Shown: positions 42,701-57,700 of the stretch, in pieces
Numbering within the stretch: the first letter of the stretch is position 1
Layout of the letters: each line of letters starts with the position of its first letter
Source: Eublepharis macularius
Lineage: Eukaryota > Chordata > Lepidosauria > Squamata > Eublepharidae
Length of the DNA stretch: 64,000 bases
Direction: 5' to 3'
Assembly: GCF_028583425.1 (NCBI RefSeq)
Contig: NC_072801.1
Span: forward strand, 25,130,001-25,194,000
Notes under the pieces: generated by a model
Database searches by the model: none
Seen by the model: the letters and a program-made list of their open reading frames with translations, nothing else
What the model was told of the DNA's origin: nothing
Position numbers and translations under genes: made by a program

Positions 42701-45700
42701 ATCAAAACCTGTCCTGCTTTGAATAGAGACTATGAATGGTTATCTCATGATCAGAAGTAACTGACTTCCTTAACAGAAGCAAACTGACCTCCATATCAGA
42801 AGCTACTGTTTGCATCTACTCCTCCCTCCCCTCTTCACCTATATATCTGACCAGTTTCTTCTTGCCCTCCATGCATCTGATGAAGAGAACTGTGATTCTC
42901 GAAAGCTTATGCTACAATAAAGTTGGTTAGTTTTAAAGGTGCTACTGGACTCTTTTTGATTGTCCTGGTTCGCTTCTCTTCCCAGTGGCCCCCACCGTTT
43001 TATTGGATGAGATTGAGGCTGCGGAAGCCGAAGGCAACGACGACCGCATCGAAGGAGTGTTGTGTGGGACTGTGAAGCAGCTGAAAATGAATCGGGCCAA
43101 GCCAGACCCCACTCTGTATTTGAGCCTGATGTACCTTGCAAAAATCAAGCCAAACATCTTTGCCACGGAAGGAGTGATTGAAGTGAGAGAAAGATTTAAC
43201 TTTGTTTTGCAAGATGAAAAATAGGGAAAGTCGGGGGAGGGGGGTGCGTATTTCCCCTATTTTTTCTCCCAAGCTCAAGATGTCAAGATTGGATATTAAA
43301 ACAAAAACTGAAATGGAATATTTTCACTTTCCAAATGGTCCGTGAAATTATATACATTGCATTATAGCCTTATTTTTATTTTAATGCTTTTTCTCAAGAA
43401 ACACCAACTGTGTGATAATGGCCGAGGTTGATCTCCTCTTTCTAAACCTGCATTTCAAAACCATTTGTCCCTTCTCTAACATCAAATTTCAAAACGCCAG
43501 TTCCCCCCACCCTTAATTTCACATTTTCCAGAAATGTTACATTGTTACAGGGAATTTAACATGCAGCACAATGTTTACTTGGAAGTATGATCCTCTGAGC
43601 GGGGAGCTGAAGGCCTGGAGGGGGGAATCAGTAAAAATTGTCCCCCCCCCCCTTTAGTGGAAACTCCATGGGATTCTACCCAGGGGGGCTTATTTCCTGG
43701 AAATATACTGCAATGCTAAGCAGAGTTACCCCTGGTTCTGGTCAGGATGGCTGATGAAACTTAGCTCTGTCTGATAGCCTCTGAAAGTTCTGTGTTTCTT
43801 ACTATGTTTGATGTAGTGGTTAAGAGCGGCGGGACTCTAATCTGGAGAACAGGGTTTGATTCCCCACTCCTCTACTTGAAGCCGGCTGGGTGACCTTGGG
43901 TCAGTCACAGCTTCCTGGAACATCCTTTGTAAACCGCTCCGAGTGGGTGTTAAGTTGTCCAGTATATAAATCAGATGTTGTTTTAAAATGTTATTAAGGT
44001 GGGCCTGTTTTGCTTCCCCAGGCACTGTGCAGCCTCCTCCGCAGGGACGCCTCCATCAACTTCAAAGCCAAGGGGAACAGCCTGGTCTCTGTCCTGGCCT
44101 GCAATCTCCTTATGGCAGCCTATGAAGAGGATGAAAACTGGCCTGAGATCTTTGTCAAGGTGCGGCAAATCAGGGGTGTTGTCGTGCTGGATACGGCCAA
44201 GGAAGGAGAGGAAGGGGGATGAAGGTTATATTCAGACCAAATCTTCCCCATAAGTTTCCAGAGGTTGCCTCTGTCCGTGATGTTCTGTTTCAGAGATCTC
44301 ATGCAACAAGGGGTGATTGGACTGCACAAACTGCCTCTATCCTGCTACACCATCAGGGCTCACACTTTGCACAGCCTCATGTGCTTTCCAAAGCATCAAG
44401 GACAGCCAGTCTAGCATGTGTGATGTTTGCCTTCTATCTGGACGAACTGTTCAGGGTACAGGCAAAGCAAGCTGGTTGCTTGCAGCTGCTGGGCTCGGTC
44501 AAAACTGGGAGAGGTATCATGCTGGGACCTTGAAATTGGTTTATGAAGCTGGAGAAGCCAGTGGTGAGGAAGGGAGTAAGCTAGAAGCAGCGGACTGGGG
44601 GTGGGGAGCTAGCAGTGAGGGAGTGGGTGGCAATGGGATTTGCTGTCTCTTGCAATTCCTCGCAGATCCACCCTTTACAGGATTCCATTATTAATACGTG
44701 GCTTGGCTCACTGCTTTGAGACTGCGCTAACTCAAAATTCTACAGGCATTTTGGCATAGCCTGCTATGTCTGCTCCAGTGCTGTAGTTTGTAAAACGTTG
44801 GACTTGATTGCGAAAATGTGTGTATGCACAAGCAGTGAGCAGAGATTACTGCTTGGTAAAACTGAGGGGGTAGTAGTGTTGGGACTTGTTGATATTCCAA
44901 TTCTCTGCATTCCTTATCAGCGGCTGACTTTGTCCAAAAGTCTCCTGTACCTTCAAAAGTAAATGCTCTTACATCAGTTGATGTTGGTCCAGGTAGAAGC
45001 TTTTGGCCCTTGAGTTTTCTCCTTTACCTATCTTGCTGCTAATGTGTTGGCTCTCTCAAAACGGGGAGCCCACCCCAACTTTAAAACTAAGATCTTGCTG
45101 TACAGGGTGACTGTGGAGGGCATTGTTTGGGCTTCCTTGCAGGTCTACATTGAGGATTCCCTGGGGGAGCGTATCTGGGTGGACAGCCCGCACTGCAAGA
45201 CCTTTGTGGATAACATTCAGACAGCATTTAGCACGAGGATGCCTCCCAAAAGTATTCTGCTCCATGGGGAAGTTGGGCGCAGCGGCGGTGACCTTAGCGC
45301 TGGTAAGGCAGTTCTTGGCAAAGTACATGAGTCCTGGGTGGCCAAACATGCTTAATGTAAGAGCCACATAGAATAAACGCCAGCTGTTTGAGAGCCGCAA
45401 GACATGATCCTCCTCCTTCCCCGCTAAAATAAACTGTATGGCCACGATGATGCTCAGAGACCTCTGGGAGCCACACGATATGTCTAGAAGAGCTGCGTGC
45501 AGCTCCCGAGCCACAGTTTGATCTCCCCTAGCAGTTAGAATGTCAAACTAGGATCTGGGGGACTTAGGGTTTGAATCCCCACTTGGCCGCTCATTCTCGG
45601 CCTAACCCAACTAACATGGTTGTGCAGGTAAAGCAGAAGAGGAGAGAACTTTGTTGTAAGCCACTTTGGGTCCCCAGTGAGAAGAAAAGTGGTGTATAAT

Positions 45701-48700
45701 TTTTTTTAAAAAAATAAGGGAGACGTTTTGGCTTGGGATGGATGGAGATGGAGCCTTTTTTGAGAGTGGCCCGATTGGGGGTTTGGATGGATAGAGGTTA
45801 TCAAATATTAAGATTGAAGGTTTAGTTAAAGGCATGAGGGGTCCTGTTATCAGTTTGAGAAAATGAATCACAATCTGGCAGCATCATGTCCTAGGGCTAT
45901 CCAGATTTTTAATTTCATTGATTATCTGCCTTTTAATGGATAAATCGGCTACATTGAGTTACATGTTGAACACCTGAAGCTGCCTTATACTGAATCAGGC
46001 TGTTGGTCCATCAGTGTCTGTATTGTGTACTCAGTTTGGCAGTGGCTCGCCAGGGTCTCAGGCTTTCTCGCCACCGCCAACCTGATCCTTTCAGCTGAAG
46101 ATGTTGGGGATTGAACCTGGGACCTTTTGCATGCAAGGCAGATGCTCTTCTACTGAGCCACAGTAGATCTAGCAATGGAATTACTGGATCCACTGAGCCA
46201 TGGCCCCTTTACCAGAGTACATGTTCTTGGCCCTGCCTTCAGGAAACAGCCCCCACCCCTCCATGCCAGAAGAGGAAGACAGCCAGAGCGAGCTGCTGAT
46301 CGCGGAGGACAAGATGAGCCCTGAGCAGGAGGGACAGCTGATGCCCAGGTACAAAGTCCTTTTCCTCTCGAGGTGCTGCTTGGTACCAACAACTCCTGCT
46401 TATTCCCAGAGCCCCGAAGATCGATTACCCAAAGCAGTATTCAGAATAGTGTCCTCTGCTTTGCAGGAAAGTTTTTTTTAAAAAAATATAATTCTCTCTG
46501 CCTTTACTGTACAATGGAGTAATATGCTATCCCTAATAAAAACAAAGCCTGCTACATAAAAATTGGATTTCATTGGCCCAGGTACGATGACCTTGCGGAC
46601 AGCGTGGAGGAATACGTGCTGGACATGCTGCGGGACCAGCTCAACCGGCGCCAGCCAATGGATAACGTCTCCCGGAACCTCTTGCGCCTCCTGACGGCCA
46701 CGTGTGGCTACAAAGAGATCCGTCAAATGGCCGTGCAGAGGCTGGAGATGTGGCTGCAGAACCCCAAAGTAAGAGGTTTGATGCTGTCCAGGTGGGACAG
46801 TTATATGCACTGCCCCCTGAACTCGGACCTTGATTGTCCTCTCTCCCTCCGTGGCATTAAGTTGAAAGGGGAAGGGGTTTAAAGTAACCAGCCCCTCTCC
46901 TCTTCTGCTCCTCAGCTCACAAGGCCAGCCCAGGATTTGCTCATGTCTGTCTGCATGAACTGCAACACCCACAGCTCTGAGGATGTGGAGGTCGTCTCCA
47001 ACTTGATCAAAATCCGCCTGAAGCCCAAAGTCCTGCTGAACCACTACATGCTCTGTGTCAGGTAAGCAGGAGAAATGGGGGACGGGGCTCATTTTCCTCC
47101 AAAAATTTCACTGGGAGGGGGTGGTTTGCATGTGGTCGGCACTTGGGAAAGAGGCTGGATGGCCTACGTTGTTGCTAATTGGGAGGGATACTGTAAGCGC
47201 CACAAAGCAGGCGTCTGGGATATCTGTCGACTCTGCCATATCGGTATTGCGGTATGTATGTTGCCGGTCAGCTCTGACGTTTTCCCTCCTGCAGGGAGCT
47301 GCTGAATGCCCACCGGGACAACTTGGGGACCGTGGTCAAGTCTGTGATTTTCAATGAGCTTTCCAACGCCAGGAACCCCAACAACATGCAGATTCTGTAC
47401 ACAGTGCTACAACACAGCCCAGAGCTAGCACCAAAGGTAGGTGGCTTCTGGAAAGACTTGGGGAGGGGGCTAGCCAGGAATGCCAGAGAAGGAAAGCCAC
47501 TGATGCAAACGGCTGTTTGAATTCATACAACACAGTGGCATCCTTGTGCTACCAAGTTTACCGCTTGCACATCCAATTTTGACTGATCCCACCCAACATA
47601 CTGTTCTATTGTGTGTGTGTGTTTGCCGCTGCTGTCCACAGCTGGTCCCATCCAGTCAGCATATCAGGTAGAGGACAGCTGTTTCTCTTTGGTGGTGACC
47701 AAGTCAGTAGGCGTGGACTCTGGCACCTCCATCTTAAGAAATGGCAAATCCCATTTGTGCTGTTGTTGTGTTCGAGATACACGGCAGCAGAAAGGTTTCT
47801 GGTGTGCTGTCATCTCCAGCAGTCGTCCTCTGCCTGTGCTCGAATTGACTTAACTCTTCATGCAGCTGCTTTCCAGACCTGCGGCTTGTGTTCCTCTTCC
47901 TCTTTTCCTTCCTGCTGGGCACTTGAAGCAGCTGATAATAACAATGGGAAAATACAATTTAGACAAGCAAAGGAAAAAAAATACACATGGCACATCTCTA
48001 ATAATAATAATAACAACAACATTTGATCTATATACCGCCCTTCAGGACAACTTAATGCCCACTCAGAGTGGTTTACAATGTATGTTGTTATTATCCCCAC
48101 AACAAAACACCCTGTGAGGTGGGTGGGGCTGAGAGAGCTCTAAAAGAGCTGTGACTGACCCAAGGTCACCCAGCTGGCTTCAAGTGGAGGAGTGAGAATC
48201 AAACCTGGCTCTCCAGATTAGAGTCCCGTGCTCTTAACCACTACACCAAACTGGCTCTGGATCTATTGGGCTGGCTCACACAGGGTTACAGGCTGCCAAG
48301 TCAAGGGCCAAGAGCTCTGGCCCAAAGGGTCACACCTTGGTCCATACCCAGGCTAAATACCTGCAAGCAGAGGAAGAATGGAAGCTCAGCCCAGATCCCA
48401 TTCAGCTGGCAAAGAGATATTCCCATCCTTCCCCCGATATAATTATCTCTAGGTTAAAATATCTGCAAGCAGAGGAGGAACAGCAGCTCAACCCAGATCC
48501 CATTCAAGTGGCTCAAAGATGTTCCCCTTCCAGCTTGCCTCCCCCCCCCCACTTGCTCTCAGTTTTAATTCTGTAGTGGGACAGGCCTTGTTGATCTACC
48601 AGTTTTGCCCCGTTCCACATCTCTGGTCCTTCCCCGCAGTTCCTGGCAATGGTGTTTCAGGATCTGCTGACCAACAAAGATGATTACTTGCGAGCTTCGC

Positions 48701-51700
48701 GGGCCTTGCTGAGGGAGATCATCAAGCAGACAAAGCACGAGATCAACTTCCAGGCATTCTGTCTGGGCCTCATGCAGGAGCGGAAGGAGTCGCAATACGT
48801 CGAGATGGAATTCAAGGTGAGGGCACCATCTTGGTTTTCCGCCTCTAGCTTCTGCTTCCAGGGAGGAGTTTCAATTGGATTCCTTTCAAAGGCTTTGCTT
48901 TGGCATTTTCCCTCTGTTTATGGTTTGCTTTTGGGCTTCCTTTTCTCTACTGCGCTGCTATTATCACTCTGAAGTATATTGGGAGAGGAAGCTTTTCCTT
49001 TTCCTATGGGTCAACACGTCCCCTGTTTCTTTCCTCTCCCCTTTCTCTGAGCTGTAATGCAAGCAGAAAGCTGTCTGGTGCACCCCTAACTTAAGACCCA
49101 TGTTACGGTTCTTGATTTTTCATGCAGCTACACTTTGAAATTTGATCATGTGTATTGTCGTATTTGATGTGGCTTGCTTTTCTTGAGTCGGATTGGCTCC
49201 CAGCATGCAAAACAAACTTCCTGCAATTTCAGTATAAGAAGCTCTGGGCTACAGCTGATCCATTAACACCCCTGGGTCTCTCTTGTTCTGCCAGGACCGA
49301 TTTGTCATCCACATCACGGACCTGCTGGCCGTCTCCATGATGCTGAGCATCACCGCCCAGGTGAAGGAAGCAGGGATTGCGTGGGACAAAGGAGAGAAAA
49401 AGAGTAAGCTCAAACATCATCTGAGTTGCATCTGAACACAGGACAAGTGAGGGAGAGAGATGCTTTCACCGGGAATTAGCAATAGGTACCTTTTGGTTGA
49501 TGGATCTGAAAAAGATGACAGCTCCTGAATTAATATAGTCCAAATTCTGTACCACAGAAAGCTGAATTTTTACTTTATTTTTTTCCTAAAAAACCTCTAT
49601 TCCATTGAGCTTTCAAGGTGCCTAAGAAAATCAGTTTTATAAAGGGTAGAATCATCCAGCTAACGGAGCAGTGAAAAATTAGTATTTAAGGTACTGGTAG
49701 ATTACAACAGCTCAAAACACTTGAGAAGAGAAAAGTACTCCAATTGTGCTCAGAATCTAGCTAGCTAGGTGACATTTCAGTATCTCGGGGAAGGAATTTC
49801 GTAAGTCAGGTGCCGCCACTGAGAAGGCCCCTAGACCTGGTCTCTGCTTGTCTAACCTTGCAACACAAAGATCCCAAGGTGGCTTCAGACAATTGTCTTA
49901 GAGGAAAGGCAGGTTCAGATGGGAGCACACGGTCCTTTGTGTTCCCTGATCCCTGACTAATTTGGGCTTTATTTAAAAGATAAGAGAAATGGAAAGTGGT
50001 CCATCTGACTAGTCACAGTCAATAATATAGTTGTTGTTATCATGGAACCAAACAGTCTTTGAAGGCAGCCCAGTATAGAGTGTGCTGCAGCTAATTGACG
50101 TGGATGTTACCAAGGTTGGTCAGCTGTGATCCAGGCTAGCTGTGTCCTGAAGCAAACATTCATAATTTTGCTGACCGTGAAGAGTGGCAGGTGGCTATGA
50201 ATGGTTGAAATTTGTTGAGCTGTCCCACTTCTGACACCATGGAGGAAGAAAAAACCAGAAACAGCCCAGACTTGCTCATTCTACCACCACTTTCTAATTT
50301 ATCAGACTTGGCAAAATATGTGTGGACAGTCTCTCTGTGTTCAGATCCTTTGAGGGCTAGAATCTTGTTCTTCTTTTGAAATGTGAAATATGAGTCTCAG
50401 GATGCCAAGTTCTGTGTTTGGACCTCAGCTCTGCTCTTAAAGAAGAACTGGCACAGTCCTGCTTACAGATTTGCAATTGTGGAACCCATCAAGTTGTATT
50501 TTAGGAAAAGGCCAGCGAAAGGTGCTGGACCCATAACTCTGGCATGATCGTTACAGGGGCTAAAGAGGGGATTGCTGGAGGAAGGGAAACTAAAGGGAGA
50601 ATTTATGTGTTGCCCTGGCAGTTGGTTGGATACAAACCAGTATCTAAAAAAAATTCTGGCCTGACTTTGATCTTATCATTTCCGCCCAGACTTGGAGGTG
50701 TTGCGTGCCTTCCAGAATCAGATCGCAGCGATTCAGCGGGATGCTGTGTGGTGGCTGCACACGGTCGTCCCCTCAATCACGAAACTGGCTCCCAAGGACT
50801 ACGTGCACTGGTAGGGAATGGAGCTGGGGGGCAGGGGTGGAAATGTGGGATCGAAATGCTGCTTCTTTTCTTTGTCCTACCAAACGTGCAGAGGGCCCTA
50901 CTGGTAGCCTGGCCTGGCTGCTGAGGAACACAGTTCCTGGGAATGGGAACGTTGCATTATCTGACCTGGGGGGGACTCCTTTGCTTATTGTCAGTAACTT
51001 TTTCGAGGGATTCCCCAGGAGTCTGTCGGTGGCAGTTGTGTGTCCGTATTTGTGTATTGCACATACCTCCTGCTGTTCCTCTGAAGAGCCCATAGCAACT
51101 TGCATGTGGTTTCCAGGTAGTCTCCTGTCCTGGTAGCTTCTGGGGTTAAACCCACTTCTCTGAACTGCTCCATCAATTTTCAGGTCCTGCATTGGGCCAT
51201 TGGTAGCGTAACTGAAGGTGTTTCACAAGGCCCCGTGATCGCAAATTCTATTCAGTGCTGCCTGCTTTATCCCTTTGTTTGCCTTTGCTGAGAAGGGCAC
51301 AGGATTCTTCCAGGCTATTTAGTGGGTCCCAGTGGCTGGGATCCCTGAGTGTTCCTGGTGGCCAGGATCCTTGAGTTTCCGGCTGTTTGGTAAAGCATGT
51401 TTCACGTTGTTTCACATCTGATCTCAACAGTTTCTGATAATTCATGTTTCCTTTTTCTTTTTAAAACAGCCTCCACAAAGTGCTATTCACAGAGCAGCCA
51501 GAGACCTACTACAAATGGGACAATTGGCCTCCTGAGAGCGACCGGAAGTAAGTGTGAACCCTGACTTAAGCCCTGCCCCTGCCTGTCACAGCGAGAGACT
51601 CTGTAGCCTGGTGGCAACACACTGGCTTTACATGTAGAAGGTCCCAGGTTCAATTCCAGCATCTTGAGTTAAAAGTCTCATAGGTGACAGAGCTGGGAAA

Positions 51701-54700
51701 GGCCATTCTCTGGCTGAGACTCCTAGGTTGATGGTCTTCAACATTTTCCCCATTTTGGTGACCTGTGGTCTTGGAACAACTGGAAATAGCCCTGAGACTT
51801 TCTGCCCCAACTTAGGACACTGAACCCTGCAGCCAATACTGCATGTTTTCTGCATTTGTAGTGGGATTGCAGGATACAAGCAGCCCTGCAGTCCTGCCAC
51901 CAAAAGAGATTCTCCCTGCGGTCACTGGATTTCCTGTTTCATCCTCCAGCTTCTTCCTCCGCCTGTGCTCCGAAGTGCCCATCCTCGAAGACACGCTCAT
52001 GCGGATTCTTGTTATCGGCCTGTCGCGCGATCTTCCCCTCGGTCCTGCCGATGCCATGGAGCTGGCTGACCACTTGGTGAAACGGGCAGCTGCTGTGCAG
52101 GCAGATGGTAGGATTTCTTGTGGCTCGCTCCTGGTGGCCCAGTTTGTGCTCCCCTCACTCTTGTGGCCTCGGCTGTGGTATATGCATCTTGGTACTTTCA
52201 CCGTCCTCCTCCAGAACGCTGCTTTCCTGTGAATCCTGGCTACCAGGGGAGGAGCTGTATGTAGACGTCATTCTCCAAAACAGCTTTATTTTTTTACAAA
52301 ACAAGCAACCGGCTTGCTTTTGTGGCTGCTGTGAATATATAAAAGAGGTGGCCGGTGTTTGCGGCAAGCAAAATGGCTTTTGGCAGAGGATAACTTGTTA
52401 TTGTGGAGATGGTTGTTCTCTTTTCAGCTTGTGTGTTGTTTTTAACCTTGCTTTGTGTTTTTTAATTACATGTTGTGTGTTTGCATCTTGTTGCTTTATT
52501 AGTCGCCTTGACTCTAAGGAATATTTTAAAAGCTCTGTGCGCAAGCTTGCATTCCTGGAGTTTCCGGGCTGTCTCCCTATCCTACAGACTCGCTTAGCAT
52601 TTTCACCATGGAGCTTCTAGCTACGCCCGCCACTGTATCCCACCTTTCCTCTAACAAGGGTCAAAATATTGGATGGATCCGTTCTGCTATTGGCATCTCC
52701 TTGCTCAAGCTTAAGGTGCTGCCGTTAGTGGAACAGATCTGCAAGATCCAGCCTGCTGGTTTGTGGGAAAATTGGAAGTGTTAAAGCCTAAGGACTGCCA
52801 AGGCTCCTTTCCACCGGAGTTCCACCTTAGTGTTTGCAGTCAAACCAAGTAAATGTGACCGTTCTCATTCCGTCGTGCTGTCCTGCATTTTGTGTGGTCT
52901 GTGTACTTTTAGCTTCTGGGCTGATGACATTGCTGCCATCGTGTCTTTGGAGCAGACCATTGTCCTTGCTTTATAACGGGCTTCTGTTGCCTTCAGATCT
53001 CGAAGTCTTGAGAGTGGAAAGGATCCAGCTCATCGACGCTGTCCTGAATCTGTGCACTTACCACCACCCAGAAAACATCCAGCTGCCCCCAGGGTAAAGG
53101 CTTCATATATTAAAATCCCTACTATAGAGAGCAATTTTATAAAAAATTAAATAGCAGGCAACAACATTTCTACATTTTATCCCTAACCGTGGTTGAATTG
53201 TTTGGGTATACTGAATATGTTTTGGCATTAAGAAACCTTTTTGGTTGTTGTTTAACCCTTAAAATGAAGCATTGTCAGTTCTGATTTCTTTTTAATTATT
53301 ACTTTAAGGTACCAGCCTCCAAACCTAGCCATCTCCACTCTTTACTGGAAAGCCTGGCCTCTTTTGCTGGTAGTTGCTGCGTTCAATCCTGAGAACATTG
53401 GTGAGTCAGAAAGGAAGCGGCGCTGTGCGAGCCAACATAGTATAGCAGTCAGACTAGGGGCTGGGAGCCCTGGGCTTGCATCTCCTCTCTGTCGTGACAT
53501 TCACTGGGTGACTGTGGCCCAGTCTCTGTTACTTAGGCTCGCCTCCCTTGCAGGGTTGTTGTGAGGATTGAATGGAGGAAGAATGAGCCCTGGATGCTGC
53601 CTTTAGCTCCTTGCAGGAAGGACAGTATAAAAACGGCCCGAGATAGATCATTGGTGCCTTTCTGTCTGCATGGCTGCGTTGTTGGGTGACTCGGGTGTCA
53701 GGCACTTTTTGATGTGATTTGTGCTATTTGGGGTCTTTAAACCTCTTGGGGAAGTGTGTCTGTGTTTGGGAAGTGTGTTGCAAGAATATTCACATGTCTG
53801 CTTTGATTGTGTGTGTGTTTTTTTCTCTGCTCTTCTTTCTCACTCCCCTGCCTCCCTCCCCCGACTTTAACTCTTAGGTCTTGCTGCCTGGGAAGAGTAC
53901 CCTACACTGAAGATGCTCATGGAAATGGTGATGACCAAGTAAGCCGAGTCTGCCAGAGAGAACTATGGAATGGACTGTAGGCAGGAGGGGATCTCGCTTT
54001 TAAATGCTCCTTAAAAAAATTCCTTGGAAAACTCACAGGGCCCAGAACAGATCTAACTAGAACCTTTATCATTGCTGTGTTCCTGTTTTTGACTTGCAAG
54101 GAAAATCACCTTCAAAATGGATAGGGGGAGCATTGGGAAACAGCATCTCTCTCTCCCTCCCCCTCCAGTCTGAAGTAGAATGATCCATTCTGCCAGGGTT
54201 ATTCCACTGCACGCATGACCCTGATTCAGAACTGCCGCACAAAGGGATGCAAGTTGGGAGGGGTCATCTGGAAACCCAAGCTCATGTAAACTGGTTGTGC
54301 TTAAACTGAGCTGAGACATACATGCATGTTCCCAGGTTTCCTGCACCCTACCTCTTAACATCTTGTTTTGGCATGCAAGGGTAGTAAATAGCAAATAGCC
54401 ACCTCCATGGATACCCTTTCTCTGTCCTTTTCTAGTAACTACTCCTACCCGCCTTGTACTTTGACGGACGAGGAGACCCGCACAGAGATGATCAACCGGG
54501 AGCTGCAGATCTCGCAACGGGAAAAGCAGGAGATCCTGGCCTTTGAGGGCCACCTTGCTGCCGCCTCGACCAAGCAGACCATCACGGAGAGCAGCAGCCT
54601 GTTGCTGTCTCAGCTTACTAGTCTGGACCCACAGTGAGTGGAGGGAATGGGAAAGAGAGCAAATGAAACAAGGTCCAAGCGGGGAAGTGGAACGTGGATC

Positions 54701-57700
54701 CATTTTCTTCCCATTTGCAGCAGTGGCTGACTTGCATTGCAGTGAAGAGTGCGCATTGGGGGAATGAGATGCATGAAGTCCTCTTCTGTTTCTTTGGCAG
54801 GGGCCCTCCTCGCAGGCCTCCTCAGCCCGTCCTGGATCAGGTGAAAAGCCTGAATCAGTCCCTTCGCCTGGGACACCTCCTCTGTCGCAGCCGGCACCCC
54901 GACTTCCTGCTGAACATCATCCAGAGACAGGTAGGTCACCCAAGAAGGCTCTTAAGGCGCTGTGAAGTTCAGGTGAACTGGCTTGCCTTGTGTTAAATAG
55001 CGGCAGGCAAAAGAACCCTCTGTGGCTCTGAGCGACAGCTGAGCTTCAGATCACACAAGTCCAGTGGCACCTTCATGACTGACAAAATGTAGCCTAGCAG
55101 GGAGTCCGAGCTCACTTCACCCCATGCATTGGCATGCTCATCGGGCAGATACATTGATACCAAAACTATCCTAAAGTGCTACTGGGCTCCTGTTTAATTT
55201 TGCTGCACATCTGAAATTATCAGGTGCTTAAACATACGTTATGTACAGTGCTGGCAGTTTTGGAAAGAACATTTTAGAAACTGATCAAGAGGGGGCAGGA
55301 GACAGATGCTGTGTGTCATAAGTGATACAACAGCATTGTTTCCTGGGAGGGCTTAAGAGGGAATTAGACCTGTTCATGGCCAGGGTTGTCAGTGGTGGTT
55401 AATCAGATGGCAGCTTCATGTCCAGAGGCAATGGCCCTCTAAATACTGACGAGGATGAACACTGGGGCAGAGCTGCTGCCTTTTTGCCCTCCTCCTGGGC
55501 ATCCACAGAGTGTCTGGGTGACCATTGTTGGAAAAGGACGGTAGACTTGACTGACCCTTTAGTCTGATCCAGCAAGGCCCTTTTTTTACACCCATGATGT
55601 GTATGCTTATCTCACCATTGACTCTGGCAAACAGGTTTTGCAGGTTTTTCAGCAAGGCTTTCAAAAACTGGAGACACTTTTTCCCCCCAACCAGCAACAA
55701 ATGGCAGAGCATAAGAAACAAGCATCCAGGACTGTAATGCTTTGGGCATTCTGCTGTCGGCTCCCTTCAAAGGGATTCCAGTTGCGAAGGTGTTTGAGAA
55801 CTCTGGGGAAAGAAGGGAGTGAAAAGGGCAGGGTGGGGTTTATGCCCCACAGGTCTGGCCACTGAGAGTGGCTGAGGGGTGCCCCTATTAGCCCTGGTGA
55901 AAAAACCCTTGGGCACAGCGCCATGTCTCTCTCCAGGGACCTTCTCCTCCTCGTTCTCTTTCCAACCCCATTTCTTTCTTTCTTTCTTCCTCAGGCTTCT
56001 TCCCAGTCCATGCCGTGGCTGGCAGATCTGGTCCAGTCCAGCGAGGGCTCCTTGGATGTCCTCCCAGTGCAGTGCCTCTGCGAATTCCTCCTGCACGACG
56101 CTGCCGACGAGTCAGCTTCCGGAGAGGAAGAAGAAGAGGGCGAGAGCAAAGAGCAGCGAGCCAAGAAGCGGCAGGTTAGGCGGCCTCGCTTGGGCGTCCT
56201 GCCTCATCGGCGATCTGGTCGCCGGCGGGACTGCCAGAACCGACGACTCCTTTCTCTGCAGAGGCAGCAGAAGCAGCGACAGCTGCTGGGTCGCCTCCAG
56301 GACCTCTTGCTGGGGCCCAAGGCGGATGAGCAGACCACCTGTGAGGTGCTGGACTACTTCCTGAGGCGCCTGAGTTCTTCACAGGTGGCCTCGCGGGTTC
56401 TGGCCATGAAGGTGAGAGAGAATGGGGAAGAGTCTAGCAGGAGAGGGTAAGGCCCCAGTCAAAGGGGCTAGCTGGAGAAGGGCAGCAAAAGAAGAACATT
56501 CTCCACCTGATGGTGTGGGGCCCAGAATACCGGGGCTCTCAAAAGTCTGAACATTCTCAGTTCGAGAACTGATGTTTTTCTCCCCCTTCTCCCTCCAAGG
56601 GTCTGTCCTTGGTGCTTTCGGAAGGGGGGCTCCGTGACAGAGAGGAGAAGGACCACCTGATGGAGGAAGACTCGAGGGACTCAGAGCTCCTGCAGGGGTA
56701 TCAGTGGCTGCTCCGGGACCTGCCCAAGCTGCCACTCTTCGACAGCGTGCGGGCCACCACAGCTGTCGCTCTGCAGCAGGTGAGCTTTCCCAGGATGCCG
56801 AGAAGACGGGGCTTCTCAGGTCCTCTTGGGGTGGGGGGAGAGGTCTGCGTGGCTCGCCCTTCCTGCCGTTCATCCTGTGCCATTTCATTCTAGGCCATCC
56901 ACATGGAGACCGAACCACAGACCATCAGTGCTTACTTGATGTACCTTTCCCAGCATGCTCCAGTAGAGGAACAGGGACATCACAACGACCTTGCTCTGGT
57001 GAGACGGGGGCAGGGGGGAGTCTGGGACCACATGCTGAGGGAGTAGCAGTGGTCTCTTGAACTGGGGAGTCTCTTGGGTTTTGGCACAACTGGGTATTTC
57101 ATTTGGAAGTTTGCTACTGCTTGTTGAAATGCCACTGGCCCTTGAGCTGTGACCTTACAAAGCCGCCTTATGTATAGTTTGGCCTTTGGCATGTTGAGCT
57201 TGCTGTGGTCTGCTGTGGCAGGGCTTTTTCGGCTGCGGCCCCCAGAATGAGAGCTGGTGTGGAGTAGTGGTTACAGTGTTGGACTAGGATTTGAGAGTCT
57301 CAGTTTTGAATCCCCTGCTCTGCCATGGAAGCTTGCAAGGTGACCTTGCACCCGTCATAAACTTTCAACCTAGCCTACCTCACAGGGTTATTGTGAGAAG
57401 AAATTGGAGAACTATGAAAGCCGCTTTGAGCCCCCATTGGGGAGAACAGAGGGCTATAAATGAAGTACTGTAAATAATCCATCAAGCCCCCTTCCATTTT
57501 GGCTTTCTGGAAACACGGCAACTATTTTATTCCAGAGGGTATTGGGTGTTTTTAAAAAATGCCTTGAAGTTCTTTTATTCCATAGATTCTGTTATTGGCT
57601 GCAGATTTCATAACTGTTGGTGTCTTTGTCCCCCATTTCTTTATCTCTGCAGCTTGTAAAAAGTTTTCTCACTTTCTAGATTTTTTAAGAAATTCATATT

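Noticed and set aside
46478..47092. A 204-codon - strand frame
   Set aside because: It lies antisense to INTS1 exons 7 and 8, which are in frame with the rest of the gene and match the known protein.
43808..48262. tRNA genes suggested by A/B-box-like motifs
   Set aside because: The matches sit at the heads of SINEs with shared tails and lack a foldable cloverleaf, so they are SINE promoters.
54053..54703. A 216-codon - strand frame
   Set aside because: It covers INTS1 exon 18 and part of an intron on the opposite strand, with no recognisable product.
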